A stretch of DNA of 64,000 bases. Origin: Limanda limanda (Eukaryota; Chordata; Actinopteri; Pleuronectiformes; Pleuronectidae). Below are positions 1-29,200 of the stretch, one piece after another. The notes under the pieces were generated by a model, which searched no databases, had not been told where the DNA came from, and saw only the letters and a program-made list of their open reading frames with translations. The stretch covers positions 12,420,991 through 12,484,990 of the forward strand of contig NC_083646.1 in assembly GCF_963576545.1 (NCBI RefSeq). The letters are read 5' to 3'. The position numbers were made by a program, and so were the translations under genes. Each line of letters opens with the position of its first letter. The stretch's first letter is position 1.

Positions 1-3879
<3,879 letters not shown>

Positions 3880-4129
3880 GGCTTGGCACCGATCCCGCCA
3901 CCGGATTGGTTGTCGCCCTGGCAACGGCACGTCTGACCTTATTTACCCCCTCGCACACCCCTTCAGCGTACGCACACCGCGTTCTCTCGCCCCGGCTCAT
4001 TTCTTTTGCCGCACACTTTCCTCCGTCACTCCTCTCAGCGTGAGAGCAGAAACTCTTCTCCTTCTACTTCTTGTTGCCCTCTCTCCTCGAACACTTTTCT
4101 CACAAGCACGGCCACCTCCACGCTGGGCA
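3880..4129 (+). promoter_or_regulatory. Promoter-like GC-rich patch with a candidate first-exon donor
   Basis: It contains a GC-box-like gggcgggg near 3868, an inverted CCAAT (attgg, 3904-3908) and, four bases on, a match to the RFX X-box consensus GTNRCC-N2-RGYAAC (3912-3925). A consensus-like donor (ggcag|gtgagg) lies at 4129/4130. An open frame before the donor ends in a signal-peptide-like LLLLLLVAL run, but it lacks the ephrin NSSN motif. It could be an alternative promoter in the intron or an unrelated transcript. No expression evidence is available. Confidence 0.35.
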
Positions 4130-7100
4130 GGTGAGGGAGTCAAATCAGAGAAACACTTACACTCGGCGCCGTGCTGGTCGTCGTAGCGAGGCAACCTGCA
4201 GTGTTTTTCGGTCAAACCAGCGAAAAATACAAATGACTCGTCCATTTCTGTTTTGGACGGTGATTTCGTAGCTTCTGGAAAAAAGTCACTGGAAAGCTTA
4301 TTTTAGGATCAGACCAGACCACACATGGAGAGCTGCTTCGATGCATGACAGAGCTCCGCCACAGAGGAGGAAGATGGTTTCCACAGACCTGCAGCCATAT
4401 CAAAACGGCTCCGATAGATTTTCGTTTCCATACTGATGGGTCCTGTGCACCAGAATCATGCAATTTCCCTTCAACTCTGACGGCCTTAGCTATACATCCT
4501 GTTGTGCTGCTGAGTCCCACAGAACGGAAAGACACACACACACACACTCTAAAGGAGGACATAACAGGCAGAAAATAGGGTCTGTCTTCACCTAAGGTTT
4601 GGATTCCTTTAGGGCCTGAAGCAGCAGGTGTGTGTGTGTGTTTGTCTGTGTGTGTGTGTTTGTCTGTCTGTGTGTTATCTTTATTTAAATTGATGGGGAG
4701 TAAGGGTCTGTGAGGCGACCTGCTGATTCACACACACTTTGAATCAAGGGCTGAGTGGTGTGTGTACGCCCTGTGCCTTCTGGTCCTTTAATGGAGCCTG
4801 CAGGGCAAGAAGGGTGCAACCAATCACTTCATCTCAGTTACACACACATCCACGGCTATAATGGCCGACGCTTATCCACAGAATTCCAGCTGTGTGATGC
4901 ATTGCAGTGTGTATACGTGTGCACTTGTGCATCTTCTGTCCGTATGCGGGCAGTAACTTTTGATTTGTCCGATGGCAAAAGGCTTTTCTCCAGGAAATTG
5001 TGTAGCAGGGACGGTAAGCCACTCAGACCCTGATGCATATTAATATAATGGGCGAGCTCAGAACCTATATAAACTCTTCTGTGGAAATGGAAGAGGGGAA
5101 ACAGAGTAGGAGGGAAGTTCACGTAACATCCAGGTTTGGTGATTAGGAGTCCTTGAAAATAAGGATATGGTCTGATGTAGGGCAGAGGTTGACTTCCTGC
5201 TGACCTTGAATGAAGTCGACACACACTCACACACACACTCACACACACTCACACACAGACTCACACAGACATACCAGGCAGGAAAGAGCGGATAGGAGCA
5301 ACAGCTTGCCCCCTTTAAGGCGCTCGCTCCTCCCCGAGAAGGAGCCGTTGATCACCGGCCGGGCCACGGTTTGATTACACAAAGAGACGGTGTATCTGAG
5401 GGGTCTCGGGAGTGTGGGGTTCCAGGAGAGGGGAGGGAGGGGGGGGGGGGTTGGCTGGCGGGTAGAGGGATTTCTCGGCCAGCTGGGCATGTGAGGTGGT
5501 TGGGGGGGGCCCCAGATGGTCAGAGGTGGGGGGGTGAAGTCCTTGTTTGTGCGCGCCGAGGGGGAGTGAGCGCCAGGTTAGACACAACACTGTTGTTTGG
5601 GCTCGGGTGGATGGGTGGAGGGGGGGGCAGGGGGTTGTATCCCCTGATCCTGCTCTGTTTTTACATCCAGAAAGATCATAGAGAGGAACTGGAGAACAGA
5701 GAGGGTTTGAGCCTTGCAAGTTCCTGTGGTAATGAGTACCTGAAGTCCATTTCCTTTTGTTGTATGATTCCTTTTCCTGTTTTCCTCTGACCTGAGGAGC
5801 AGGAGCGGGTCACAGCCGAGCTCCAGGAAACAATGCCCTGGTCTCGCTGTAGTTTTCTGCCTTGTTCCTTATTTCCTCCTGCCCCGTCCTCAGGGTCTCT
5901 CTGTCAGGAACTCCTCTCGTATACTTTCCCATCAGTTATTCTTCACTCTACGCTGCTGCCCATTAAAAAGTCTGGTTTTATTCACCTGCTCAGATCAGTT
6001 TTCCTTTCTGTCTAGCCAGCGTTGGAAAACACTTTTTAAAAAATCTGTCGGTGTGCTCTGATGTGAGATGTTTTTTTGTGTTTGTTTGAAGTCTTTTCTA
6101 AAGTTCCTTCCTGACACTATTATGCAAAGAACTTTTTTTTGTGCAGAATCCCAACATTTTCCAGTTATTTATAAAATGATCCGTTAACAATTTGTTAACA
6201 CCGTAAACCGGATAGCTTAAAAACTCTTTTCGGATTATGCACTTCCATGAAACTTGGTGGAAGGATGGGACATGGGCCGAGAAAGAAGCCATTAAATCTT
6301 TGGTGCGCATTTGGATAAAAGGGCAGATCCAGTGTATTTTGTTTTCAATTAGTTTAACATTGCATTTTGTAAATTGTTCAGGAGATATGTGCGCTACTGA
6401 TTATCATTAAATTCAGAAATAGTAAATATCACCTCTGTAGCTAAGAAAAATGCCAATCTGGGCTTAAAGCATTGTGCATTTCTTCAATGTAATGAAGTCG
6501 CTTTGACTTCACCACAAATTATTTTCACATAAACAGATTTTTGAGGTGACTTGATTAAACAAACACTATCGTGAAGCCCAGAGTACTGAGGTTTGTCTTT
6601 GGTTTGTTGTTTCATTGAGATTAACGACTTTCTGTAAATGTTCTTATCTGTCAATGTGCCGAAAAAACTGAAATAAACAGAAAAATTAATTCACACAATC
6701 ATCGTCTTATAGAGCCCTTAACATCCTCCCGTGTCCCCATGCAGTGTTACTTCAGCCCATAGAGGCTGAAGCTGTGTCATGCTATGCCCTGCCAAGGAAG
6801 AGCGACCACAGCGTGCTGTGCCCAGTCACCATGGTGACCAGAGTTAGTGGTCACCATGCTGTGATCGACCACAGACAAACTGAGACTACACCGAGCCGGT
6901 TCGGCCTCCTGTCGTTGCTACGAGGAAGTAGAAGCCTTTTAATGTGGGCTGGTTAGCATACCATCACAGGCAGGAACGTGTATATTAGAAACCGCTCTTC
7001 CCTCAATGTACATGTTCCGAATTCATTGGGGATGCACAGCACGGTGTAAGCATGTTGTTAGCATTTTCATTGTAGTAGAATATTCTATCTCCAGTGTTTA

Positions 7101-7860
7101 TGTGTGCGTCCAGGGCCCCAGCATGTTCAGTATGCGGAGAGTAGGAGAATCTGTTCTGTATTCCCGAGGCCGTGTTGTAGGATTGTTGCTCCTTTAATTA
7201 TTCTCTCATATTAAAGGATCAAAGGTCTCTGCCACAGTCGAGCCCCTGAATTTCATTATAACAGTGCACACACACCTTAATAGTCTTCTGTATGCATGTA
7301 CATTTACATGGACACACATGGGGAGGGGGATCGGCTGTGTTCACTTTTTTTGAATTTTGAATGTGATTTCCTTGTGATTATAGAAGGGGGTAAACTCTGG
7401 CCTTTTCAAGTTCCCCACTGAAGAGCCCAGCGTGTTGGTTTTGATTCGGCTCCTCAGTCAGAGTTTTTCTTTATCAACCGAGAGCTTGCACCAGAACTCA
7501 GAAGGGTGTCACTGATCACCCTCTGGCAGCAGGAGGAGCATGTTTTATTCTCCTCAAATACTTTCATGTCCTGGTGTGTGTGAACATCATGTGTTTGTGT
7601 GTATTCAGGCCCGCACATGCTTAAATGCACATGAATTTGCCTGTGTGTGTTGCTCTGCGTCGTTGCCCTCTCCCTCGCTTTTGCGGCACTGGACCAAACC
7701 AGTCCTCTCCTCTGCGTCCAGAGAATTCTCCCACTGATGGCTGGCTGCACCAGCGCTGTGTTCTTTGACACTCGCGGCTCCTCGGTGCTCCCACGATGCC
7801 CCGGTGCTGTCACCACCCGGCTGCACGGTGGCTGGCAAGGATGGGAGTGTAATTAGGGCG
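4130..7860. other. Non-coding intronic DNA, no gene seen
   Basis: It holds short GT/CA runs (4628-4672, 5220-5272) and G-rich tracts (5410-5640). No exon with family similarity or a paired splice-site structure was recognised. Confidence 0.5.
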
Positions 7861-7869
7861 TGTACCCAA

Positions 7870-8220
7870 TCCTATACCAGGGCCAGAGAGAGGAAAAGGG
7901 AGGAAGAAGAAGGGGAAGAGGAGAGGGGGGGGCTGACAGTTTGACATCACTGGGGCACGCCGTCTCTGTAATTGCTGCCGTGCATATGGCGCGGGCCGAT
8001 GTCGGAGGCTTGTGGGAGAAAGAGAGGGGTTGGAGGAGTCAGGAATAGGAGGGAGAGCACAGACGGGATGCAGCGTCAGAAGAAAGGGATGGGGGGATGA
8101 GTTTGTGTCACAGAAAGTGGGGAAAAGGAGGAGAAGGAGGGAGTGAGGAGGAATGCAGATTGGGGGGGGGTTGGGTGGTGGAAACACGACCTTAGAAGTG
8201 AAGAAGAAGATGGAGGTGAA
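7870..8220. repeat. Polypurine (G/A-rich) tract
   Basis: The + strand is strongly purine-biased, with many gga/gag runs, and ends about 100 bp before a long GT array. The peptides encoded on either strand are low-complexity. Confidence 0.7.
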
Positions 8221-8315
8221 TGACACGCGTAGCAGGGGTGCAGCGTGTTGATACAGCACACGCCTGTTATTACACACATGCACAAACACGCACATACACC
8301 TACACACGCTTTTGT

Positions 8316-8476
<161 letters not shown>

Positions 8477-8859
8477 ACACATTCTCACACTGGATCATGT
8501 GCTATTGTGTTCTCTTAACCAACAATTTAGTGTCTCTGTTTGGCTGTAATTAGTGCACACAGGTAATAGAGGTATCGTACGTGGCCACACACACATTCGC
8601 CGGGGGGGGATATTGATCACAGGAGTGTGTGTGTGTGTGTGTGTCCACGTGTGTGTGTCCAGAGCAAGGGACCCTGATCGATTGTGTTCTGTCCGGTTGA
8701 TAGATCACCAATTCTGCACGCTAGCTATTGAGCAGGAAGCAGCTCCGGGGATCCCTGCCCCCCCCGGGTCTCACCTACAACCACAGGACTCCTTTTTTTT
8801 TCCCATTCTGAAGAAATAGACAACATCACAGGTTTTAAGTTAACATGGATTTCTGTTTC

Positions 8860-9700
8860 AGTTTTATTTATTATTTGGTCGCACCATCCAGCCCCACCCC
8901 TCTCCTCATTGCTCCATCCATCTTTGAAACCCTCCGCTGGAGCATCTCACGGCTCCCGTCACGTCTAACTCTTTCATTTTCGGTTTTCATCTCTTCTGTC
9001 TCCTCCTTTTTCACTCAATTCTTCCACTCATTGATCCTTTTGGTCTCCTCTCTGTCCGCCTACTTAACTCGAGACTCGTTTGCCAACCGCCGCCACCGCC
9101 GCCTCCTCCCCATTCCACGGTCCTTTTCCCTCCTGTGTTCCCCTCCGATGGTTCCCAGCACTCTCTTCCTCTCTCCTCCGCTCTGTCACCCCTCCATAAA
9201 GACTCCCACTGACAGACCAGCACCTTCTGCCCAAGCCACATTCGGCCCCTCATTCTTCTTCTCCTGCGCTCCGATGTGAAGAAGAGACCAATTAAAGTCG
9301 GATTCCTCTCCTCTTCCACGCCGTCGTTGCCCTCCCTGTGTCTCTCACTCAGACTCTCTGGGGTCGCTAATTAAAACACTTCACTTTCCTTTTTATACTT
9401 TTTTCCCCACCTGTTCATGCAGCATATCTCCTCCTCCTGACTTTCTTTATTCTACCTCTCTTCTTTAACACCTCTCTTTACATCAGTCTCCCTCTGTCTT
9501 TCTCTGGGCCTCGTCTCACTTCGCTCCATCACTCACATTTTTCCGTCCATTTCTCTCAAGTTTCTCTCATTTCTTGTCCCCCACTTTTTCTCGTCATGCC
9601 GCTATAATCAATTTACCATCTACGTACCTCTCTGTCTTTGTCCTACATGTGCCTCCCCGAGTCCTTCTCTCATGCTCCCTTTCTCCATATTAGTATTTAC
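8860..9700. repeat. Long polypyrimidine-rich tract
   Basis: About 840 bp of the + strand is dominated by ctcc, ttctc and cctcc words with few purine runs. The 144-residue open frame here is a Ser/Pro/Leu low-complexity reading with no domain. Confidence 0.65.
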
Positions 9701-9875
9701 ATGGGTAACTCTTTATGCCGTTGCTGACAGGAAGTCTAAAGGAGCATACATTATGCAGCCCTTCTGTTCTAATGATGCGGTCTTGTCCAGAGTTGTTGTT
9801 ATGCCTAAAGCCAGTCAACCTTGACTGGAGACGCGGTTGTGCATGCACACGCACGTCCGCTTCAGTCCGTACACG

Positions 9876-9879
<4 letters not shown>

Positions 9880-9909
<30 letters not shown>
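9880..9909. repeat. (GT)n microsatellite, 15 units
   Basis: A short perfect GT run about 390 bp upstream of the ephrin receptor-binding-domain exon. Confidence 0.9.
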
Positions 9910-9912
<3 letters not shown>

Positions 9913-10294
9913 GGAGAGGGGGAAAGCGGAGCGAGTCGGCTTTATTTTACACTGAATTCCCCTCAGATGTTTTGATTAGCATACAAGGATTTCTATCTGT
10001 CTCTAAACACTGTTCCCCTGCCAGTCTGGAAATGAAATGAACATGTATCATTGTGCATCAAATCCCAAAACATCCTTTAACACTCGCACTCCGCTTTATG
10101 ACCCTGTGTAATTGTTATATGTAATATTGATGAACGATCAATCTGCTGGAACTATCCACATTCCTCCCGGCGCAAAGGAATTACCTTCTCTGTCTGTCTG
10201 TGCTTAATCACCAACTCGCTTTTCCCTTCAGTCACGTATCACTCGATGTAAGCGCCACGTGAAATATTAACGACGTTGTCATTCTGCGTTCCAG

Positions 10295-21885
<11,591 letters not shown>

Positions 21886-22450
21886 CCCCCCCGCCTCATC
21901 CGTCCTCGCCACCGACCTCGGCTCCTGCTCCTCCCGTAAGGATCAGGAGTCGCTTCTCAGACGATCAAGTACACAATGCAATCTACGCTCAGACAGCGAA
22001 ATGACACAATGCAATCTACACTAAGCTATTGCAAATGACCAACATTACCTTGTGAGTGTTTGACCTGTGAAATTCCAGGAAGAATCATGTTGGGGATTCT
22101 TCTTCAGGAAACGCGGGCCACAGTGACTCAGGGACTGATTTACCGAATCACTGTGATTCATTTCTTGTTATTTCCTTCTGTCACTTGTTGTGTAAGTAGC
22201 AGCTCAGAATAATACACACAGAGCTTTGGCCTATTCGTGAGACTCGTATCCCAGTCTGCCTCTGCCAGAAGAACAATGAGTCTGTCCGGATGTGTTCCAA
22301 CAAAGTTCTTTCACTTTTTCATTTATGTTTCTTATTCTGTTTTTCCTTTTCTACTTAGTTTCTTTTATTCGTTTTTTTTTTTTTTTTTTTGTTAAAACCT
22401 GTCTCCAGTTGAGAATTGGCCAAATAAACACATTCTATTGCACTGAGTGG
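21886..22450 (+). other. Probable ephrin-A 3' UTR
   Basis: Non-coding sequence follows the ephrin stop codon. The first canonical AATAAA I see downstream on the + strand is at 22423-22428, just after a long T tract. The true polyadenylation site cannot be fixed from sequence alone. Confidence 0.35.
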
Positions 22451-25292
22451 CTCAGGGTGGAGGTCGATCAGTCAGCTGGTGACTTTCTTTTCTTTCCCGT
22501 TATGCTGGATATGGGCAGACGCAGATAATTAACTTGTTTTAAAACTGCCTAGTTTACATCTGAGAATGTTAAATGTGTTTTAGATCTTATTAGATTTCTT
22601 TGAAAAGGCTTTTTAAGAAGAAATAAGGAATATTCTGGAAAAGTCAGGAAAAGCTCCTGCGCCCCCTACTGGGATCAGACTGGTTTAACTGGAATTGGAC
22701 TGGGTTGGCCCTGAACCCAGAACTTGGACACTAGATCTTGGTGGTATATGGTAATAATGGCACCTGGGACTAAGATTGTTCCTCTCTGACTGGACCCCCT
22801 GTTGTTCTGCCTCCCCAGCCCTCTGTCTGCTCCAGAACAGAGGGGGTTATGGGTAAACGGAGAGCGCATCAGCATGGTGATCTTCACTGAACACACTGCA
22901 GACCACTGAGGAGGCCGACCATGTGTGTAGATGTACACACAAGTATTTTGTTCCTTTTATTGTTTTCATGGGATTCTTGATGTTAGCTTTTACTGTATAG
23001 TTAATATATTCTGCACAATAAGATGTATTAACTGTACAAGTCAGTGATTTAGTAAGATCTGATATTTGAACGCAAACATCTGGAAATAATTGCTTTTTTA
23101 CCTACACAGACAATGATTTATATTCTGGGTTAAATGGATTTACTGGATTCTTGTCATTATGCTCTGCTACAATGTATTTTCCCAAATGAAAGGATTTAAC
23201 GGTGGAATTTATTTAATTTGGACTGCCATTTAGTTTTTTATTAAGAAATGGCTCTAAATGACTGTCATTGATCAAGAAAATATTAAAATTAATTCAATAT
23301 TAATTTACTTAATTTTAAGATTGTTATTGAAGAAAATAAATCAGTGGATTTTCTTAATGAAATTAAATGAAGCTTATATATCTATATATACGGTAAAATA
23401 ATTATTTCCACACAATATTTGAGTGATTTGAGGTCAGAAAATCTTTAGATTAAATATATAGTTTATTAAAAAAAATACTACATTGTTAGCACTTAATATA
23501 TATTTTTTCCTCGAATCGCACCAGTCATGCCGTTGTTTTGTGTTTTTTTCCAAAATGGGTGATGAAAACCGATGTTTGAAAAATGTTTAATTTGAACTAT
23601 GTAGAATTTTACAATCATGTACTTGTAGGATTATGATGTTGATTTCTTTGTGTTTGTGTAACGCGTTTCACATTTTCGTGAAAAATGTAGCTTCTTCTGT
23701 GAAGAGCCAACCGCAATCTGAGCCTTTTTTTTTTACGTGGCACGTCAAAATAAATTCGATTGCATTAAAACAATGTGTCGGTCATAATTTAAATGTTGAC
23801 AGTGACAACACACTCACACAAATAACTTTGTTTGTGGAACACACACTTGAGTGCAATACACAGGAGTATGGAGATAAGGAGACTACGGGGACTGGAAATG
23901 ACCTTGTGGTGTAAGAGTCCATTGTAATGTGAGTAACCTCGTCGAATATTGAGCTGAGTTTTTTATCTACAGGCCGCCTGATAAGACTCAGATACCCAAT
24001 AGACTCCCGGTATTAATAGACCCTGAACACCAATACACAGATCTTAAAGTGCTTACTGTATTTATTTTCACCAAACACAGGACCGGGGGCTGAATACAGA
24101 GCGAGTGGGGGAGGTTTGCGATGTTTGTTTTGTGCTTTAAATATAGAAGTCTATGTCCAAATTAGCTGTAAATGCATTTCCATTTATATAGGCTGTAATG
24201 TTGAGCCTCTTGTGAAGCCAGAAAGGCAATTTCCTGGATAATACAGCTAATGCTCCTATTTCATGGTTTATGATCCCTTCTGATGACATGTTTGTCACTG
24301 TGGAGGAATGTTGTTATGAACTGGCTTTGATTCTGACCTTCATGTATACATTTCCCAAGCCCATGTTTTCATTCTTTCTCCGTCGCGAAGGAGGAAGTCA
24401 GCGTATAACTCATCGGGGGGGAAAGGACTTTAAACGCAGCGGCAGTCCACTCCCACCTCGTGTGTTGTGCAACTGTTTGTTCCAGCAACAGCATGAACGA
24501 ACCTTTGGATGAATCTGTGACAGAGTTTTTTGACGTTTTAACTTTGATTCCCAACAGGAAATGTTTACCAAAGGTTTTTCTCATGTTAATAACTTCTTCT
24601 CTTGTAAAACTTCTGCCGAAGTAGCTTCCCCTTCAAAATAAACTTCATAATTATAGACAGATGTTGACCGATTATTTAAATTTAGAAAATCGTAAAATTC
24701 CCACGTCAAAAGTTTCCTGGGACGACTGTGATCATTAACAATTTCTGGTAAAAACATAATTAGTTTTAAACTGTCTGACAAAGAAAAGAAAAAAATCCAT
24801 ATTAGATATCCACACTGCAGATCTCTTCTCCACAAATTACACTGTAATTACGCTGCATCAGATTTCAACACAGCAGGTTCTGTAGCCACAAGTTTTCCTG
24901 TATTTAATTGCTCCTCTGAATATTTAAGGCTCAGGTTCCTGGTGTTGATTACATCTTCGGAAATACTAAACAGTGGCTATTAATAGAAGCTTATTATGTT
25001 TTTAATAATTTGTGTGAAACTATTTTATGTGTATTTATTTTGAGTAATATCTTTTAAGTTGTTAACATAAAAATCAGTTGGTTTCAAATCATTGCAAGGA
25101 TAAAAGGATTCTCATCTTGTAGTGTTCAGTAGTGAGTAGACATCTCATGACACAATTTTCTCAAGCTCTGCCTTGAATTTTAATTTTGGGTGCATGTTTT
25201 TGAGTCTCTCAGTGTATAATCAACATCTTGATCAGAAGAGATTTTCCTGCTGTGAATCCTGACTAGTTAGTGTTTGACATTTTGCAGAATCG

Positions 25293-25338
25293 GGGTGAAA
25301 TGAGGTGAAATGAGGTGAATTGAGGTGAAATGAAGCGA
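25293..25338. repeat. Short 10-bp minisatellite
   Basis: About four to five units of ggtgaaatga with one t/a variant. Confidence 0.85.
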
Positions 25339-28300
25339 GGCAGCTCCCACACTGCAGGAGCTGTCCTTCATAATGCTTTACAATTCTTCGAGATGCCACA
25401 AGGTCCTTGATAGAAATAAGATGTGATAAGACTTTTTGAATTCATTTATTTTTTTATTCTCATTGTTTTTATTGAAGTCGCAGCATCCCTTTAGAAAACG
25501 CGCCGCTGTCCTCTGGGTAGTGACGTGAAGGCCGCGCTGGTTTTCTGTCCTTAGAAGTCGTCATCGGGTTCAGCTGAACAAAAAACTAAAGGATGTCGAA
25601 AAATATAGTGCAGCCAGTTGGAAATGCAGCTTTAAATACATAATTTCAAACCAGAGGAATAATTGGTTTTGATTGAATTAGTGAAAAGGCTTTCTTTCTA
25701 CTTTTTTCAATCTAAATACTAATACAGTTTTCACCGAGATTGGTTTCGTAAACTAATTGATGACCTTTGTGCAGCAAAATCAGCTCCACTTATCTCTCCA
25801 GCTCGGTAATGTAATCTACGCTTGTCATTTCTGCTCATAAGTGTCCACATCTGCCAACTGCCAAACATCTCTCTGCCTCACACGGGACTGAATCGCAGTT
25901 TCAAAACCCTCTGACCTCTCAATCTCCCCAGAATGTAAAATGTTGTGTCTCCGAGCGTGGACAAGCAGAACCTCTGTGAACAGGAATGTTGGGTGTTATT
26001 GACTCCTCATGGTAGCGTCTCAGCTCTGTGTGCAGGGATCAGGATCAAGCACCATGTTCTCACCAATCAGCATAATGCCACTTGACATCTCTTGCACACA
26101 TTGCGTCTACTTTTTCAAAACTTTATAATCAGACACTTTATATATATATATTTCCCACAGAGTGAATATTTGACCCATCACGCAGTGGAGGGTAAAAAAC
26201 GGACTTAAGATGCTAAGTCTGTGAAGTGGGTTATAACGAGAGGAACGTCCACTTTCCAAGAATATTCTCCTCTTGTTAGTCTCTGAGGTTTTGCTTCACT
26301 TGTCTTGCCACAGACAAATTTAAGACCATTTTATACTACCCTTAGAACTTATCAATATATATCAGAACGGACATGATTAATACCACATGTTACTTCACAG
26401 ATATAAAGAACTAACCTAAGGACAATAATCCATTAAAATATACAAGGTCAGACTTCATTAAAGATTTCCCATCACAAGAGAATCGGCTTTGAAGAAATCA
26501 GCTTTTCTGAATGCTGTAGGTTTTTTATTAACTTAAGAGTTTATAAGGTGATTTGCTGCATATGTTTAATATAAGATAAACAATACAAATCTGTTAGAAG
26601 TCATATTTTTCTTGCTGTTCTGTTTGTTCAGCAATTTCATTTCCAGGTGATGAGTAATAATCCGGGTTTTTATTTCCTCTCAGGTTTAAATAACTTCTAA
26701 ACTAACTTGATCTGATTAAGTCAAACGTCTGTCCTCGATTCATGGGATTAATAACACTTTTGTTATTTCTGCTATATGCTCATGATAAAGCGTTTCCATC
26801 GTGTCACATAAACAGTGATAAATATTGATGGGACTGATTATGATAGAATAAACACCCTGGTTAGTTTTTCAGGTCAAACAAGATGTCCCCTGAACAGGGG
26901 CGGGTCCGGGGGCTGGGTCAGGGTGGCACCGGCCCCAACTGAAATCTGATTGGCCCCATGAATTACCCCTTCCCTGTCTGTCATCTATAAACATAAACAT
27001 TGAACAGGAAACAATTTTCAAAATCTATTCAACGATGTGTGGCTTTGCTCAAAGCTCCCGAGCTAACACTAAACAAGCAATGACTTTAATGGGCGTCTCT
27101 CTGAATAAGGAGTTGTGCATGAATGTTGGACATATAATGATAATGGTAAATAACGGTAATGATCAAGAAGAAAAACATAATGTCCAGTACGTATCTATAA
27201 AAACAGGAAATAGTTGACACGAGTTTGGCCTTCCTGTTAAACACCTCCTATTTCCCCTGCACCATGTTGAAGTTATTGCTTTCCAGCGCAAATGAGATCC
27301 AGTCGAGTGGAGCTGAAATTGTCCTCATCAGCTTTCAGTTTGCTGGTCGCAGCTTCACAGGCCCTTTACATTAAAGTGAGCCCCCCCTGGGTGAAAGGCA
27401 TCTCTAAATGCGTGCCATGTGTGCGGCTACCAGCAGGGGGTCTTGGTTCTATGGACCGGACGGCGGGCTGTGACAAACTCAGGATTATTAGCCTGGCTTT
27501 AGTACCCGACACAAACGAGGTGCAGTCAGTCACACTTTGCATGGCAGCGAGCAGAGCAGACTCCCTCTTCATCCTCCCTCCCCTCCTCTCCCACTCCTCT
27601 TCGCTCTCACTTTCATCCACTTTTAATGTGAGACACTTTGATACTGAACATCCTATTTCCCGTGTTCTGGTTGGTTGACTTTACATGCAGATGGGTTGGT
27701 AATTTGCATAGACCCTTCTCTCCTGATGCCTTCTGACAATGGAGCGTCTATTCATCCTCTGTGTTAAGCACCCCTCCGAGGACACCGGCTGAATTGCTGT
27801 CTCATGCTGCTTCAAGTCTCGTTTTACACTGCGGGAACTGCTCAGGAATTGGATTAGGAAACATATTCCTTCAGAGGAAAGCATCGCGTTCGCCGGGGCG
27901 GGCCCTCGTATGAGCCTCGGAAACGGATAGTTCACTCCGATATCGAGGCTTGTCACGTGTTTTTTCGCACCGAGTCACGCCACGTGTGACCTTAAGTCGT
28001 GCTGAGACCGTATCACACACACCGTTAGCTCTGTGGATTCTGTTCTGACTTAGTCCCACCTGGGAGATTTGGAGAGAAATGCCAGGAGTGTACCGAGAGA
28101 GGAGCAAGGAATTATGGGCCCAACGCCCAGGAGGAAACTCTGATCACCCCACTTCTTCTTATTCTCCCATCACCTCAAGTGGCTGCTCTGATCTTACTCC
28201 CACCACCTGAACCAAACCCGTCTTTGGAGAACCAATTAAGTTTAAATATGCACAGGAGGGAAAAAATAGACTCTTTTTTTTATCCCTGCTGGTTCCACTT

Positions 28301-29019
28301 GCTCTCAGATGACACAACAGTTGCTGTATCGGGATTTTAAGAATGTTTTATTCGCAGATTTCAAACAAACCCTGTTTCAATCCGAAGCTGTGCAACATTT
28401 TACAAGAAATGAATAAATATGCAAACAAGTAAAATTTCATTCCAGACAATTTTAAGCCCGTGCAAGTCAGTACCCATTTCCTCCCACTATGTCACCCCGG
28501 ATGTTTCACTGGCTCTGTCCTTCAGGTTGAAATCAAAATATCGATTTAAAATTCAAGAGAAGAACTGAGCAGAAATGCAGAGTTACAGTACAAGGAAAGG
28601 CACCGAGGAAGGAAGTGGTGCGATGACTACGGTGGATCGTGATTGGATAAAGCGGTGAAGCCAAAAACAGGCATGAGGGATGAAACAGCCAAGTGAGAGT
28701 GATGGAGTGACAACTGAAGGAGGATGAAGATGAAACTGCTGGAGACAGGAGACAAGAGTAATAAACTTAAGACAGATATCATGCAATGTCTCTGGATTGA
28801 CAGCAAATACAGTAACAAAAGAAACTAACACCACTCGAGGCACCGAAACTCACTGAAAGGTTCAGATTTAGGTGAAGGGATCTATTGAATATAAAATAAT
28901 ACTAGTAATGTTTTCCCTTCTGTATTTCATCTAAATTGTAGGAATTGTTGTTTTCTTTACCCTTGAATCTAACTACTAAATACTTAATATTTTCGGGAGT
29001 AGGTCCTCTCTATGGAGGT

Positions 29020-29200
29020 GTTTTTTACAGTAGCCCAAACTGGACAAACTAAATTCTTCTGACTTTTTATGACAACTGAAGGCTACCACAGGTTCCTCTG
29101 TCAAGTTTGGAAGTGGAGGGTGAGGTGAGGGGTCTTCAGCTGTAACATGCAACTTGACCACTAGATGTCACTAAGCTGTACACTGAACCTTTAAGAACAG
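29020..29200 (-). repeat. Probable dispersed teleost repeat
   Basis: The words ccactagatgtcactaa and tacactgaaccttta resemble a common fish repeat that I recall as actagatgccactaa ... cacactggaccttta. Class and boundaries are unknown. Confidence 0.35.

Noticed and set aside
27292..27678. A 128-residue + frame
   Set aside because: No domain, ends in a Ser/Leu low-complexity run and has no splice or poly-A context.
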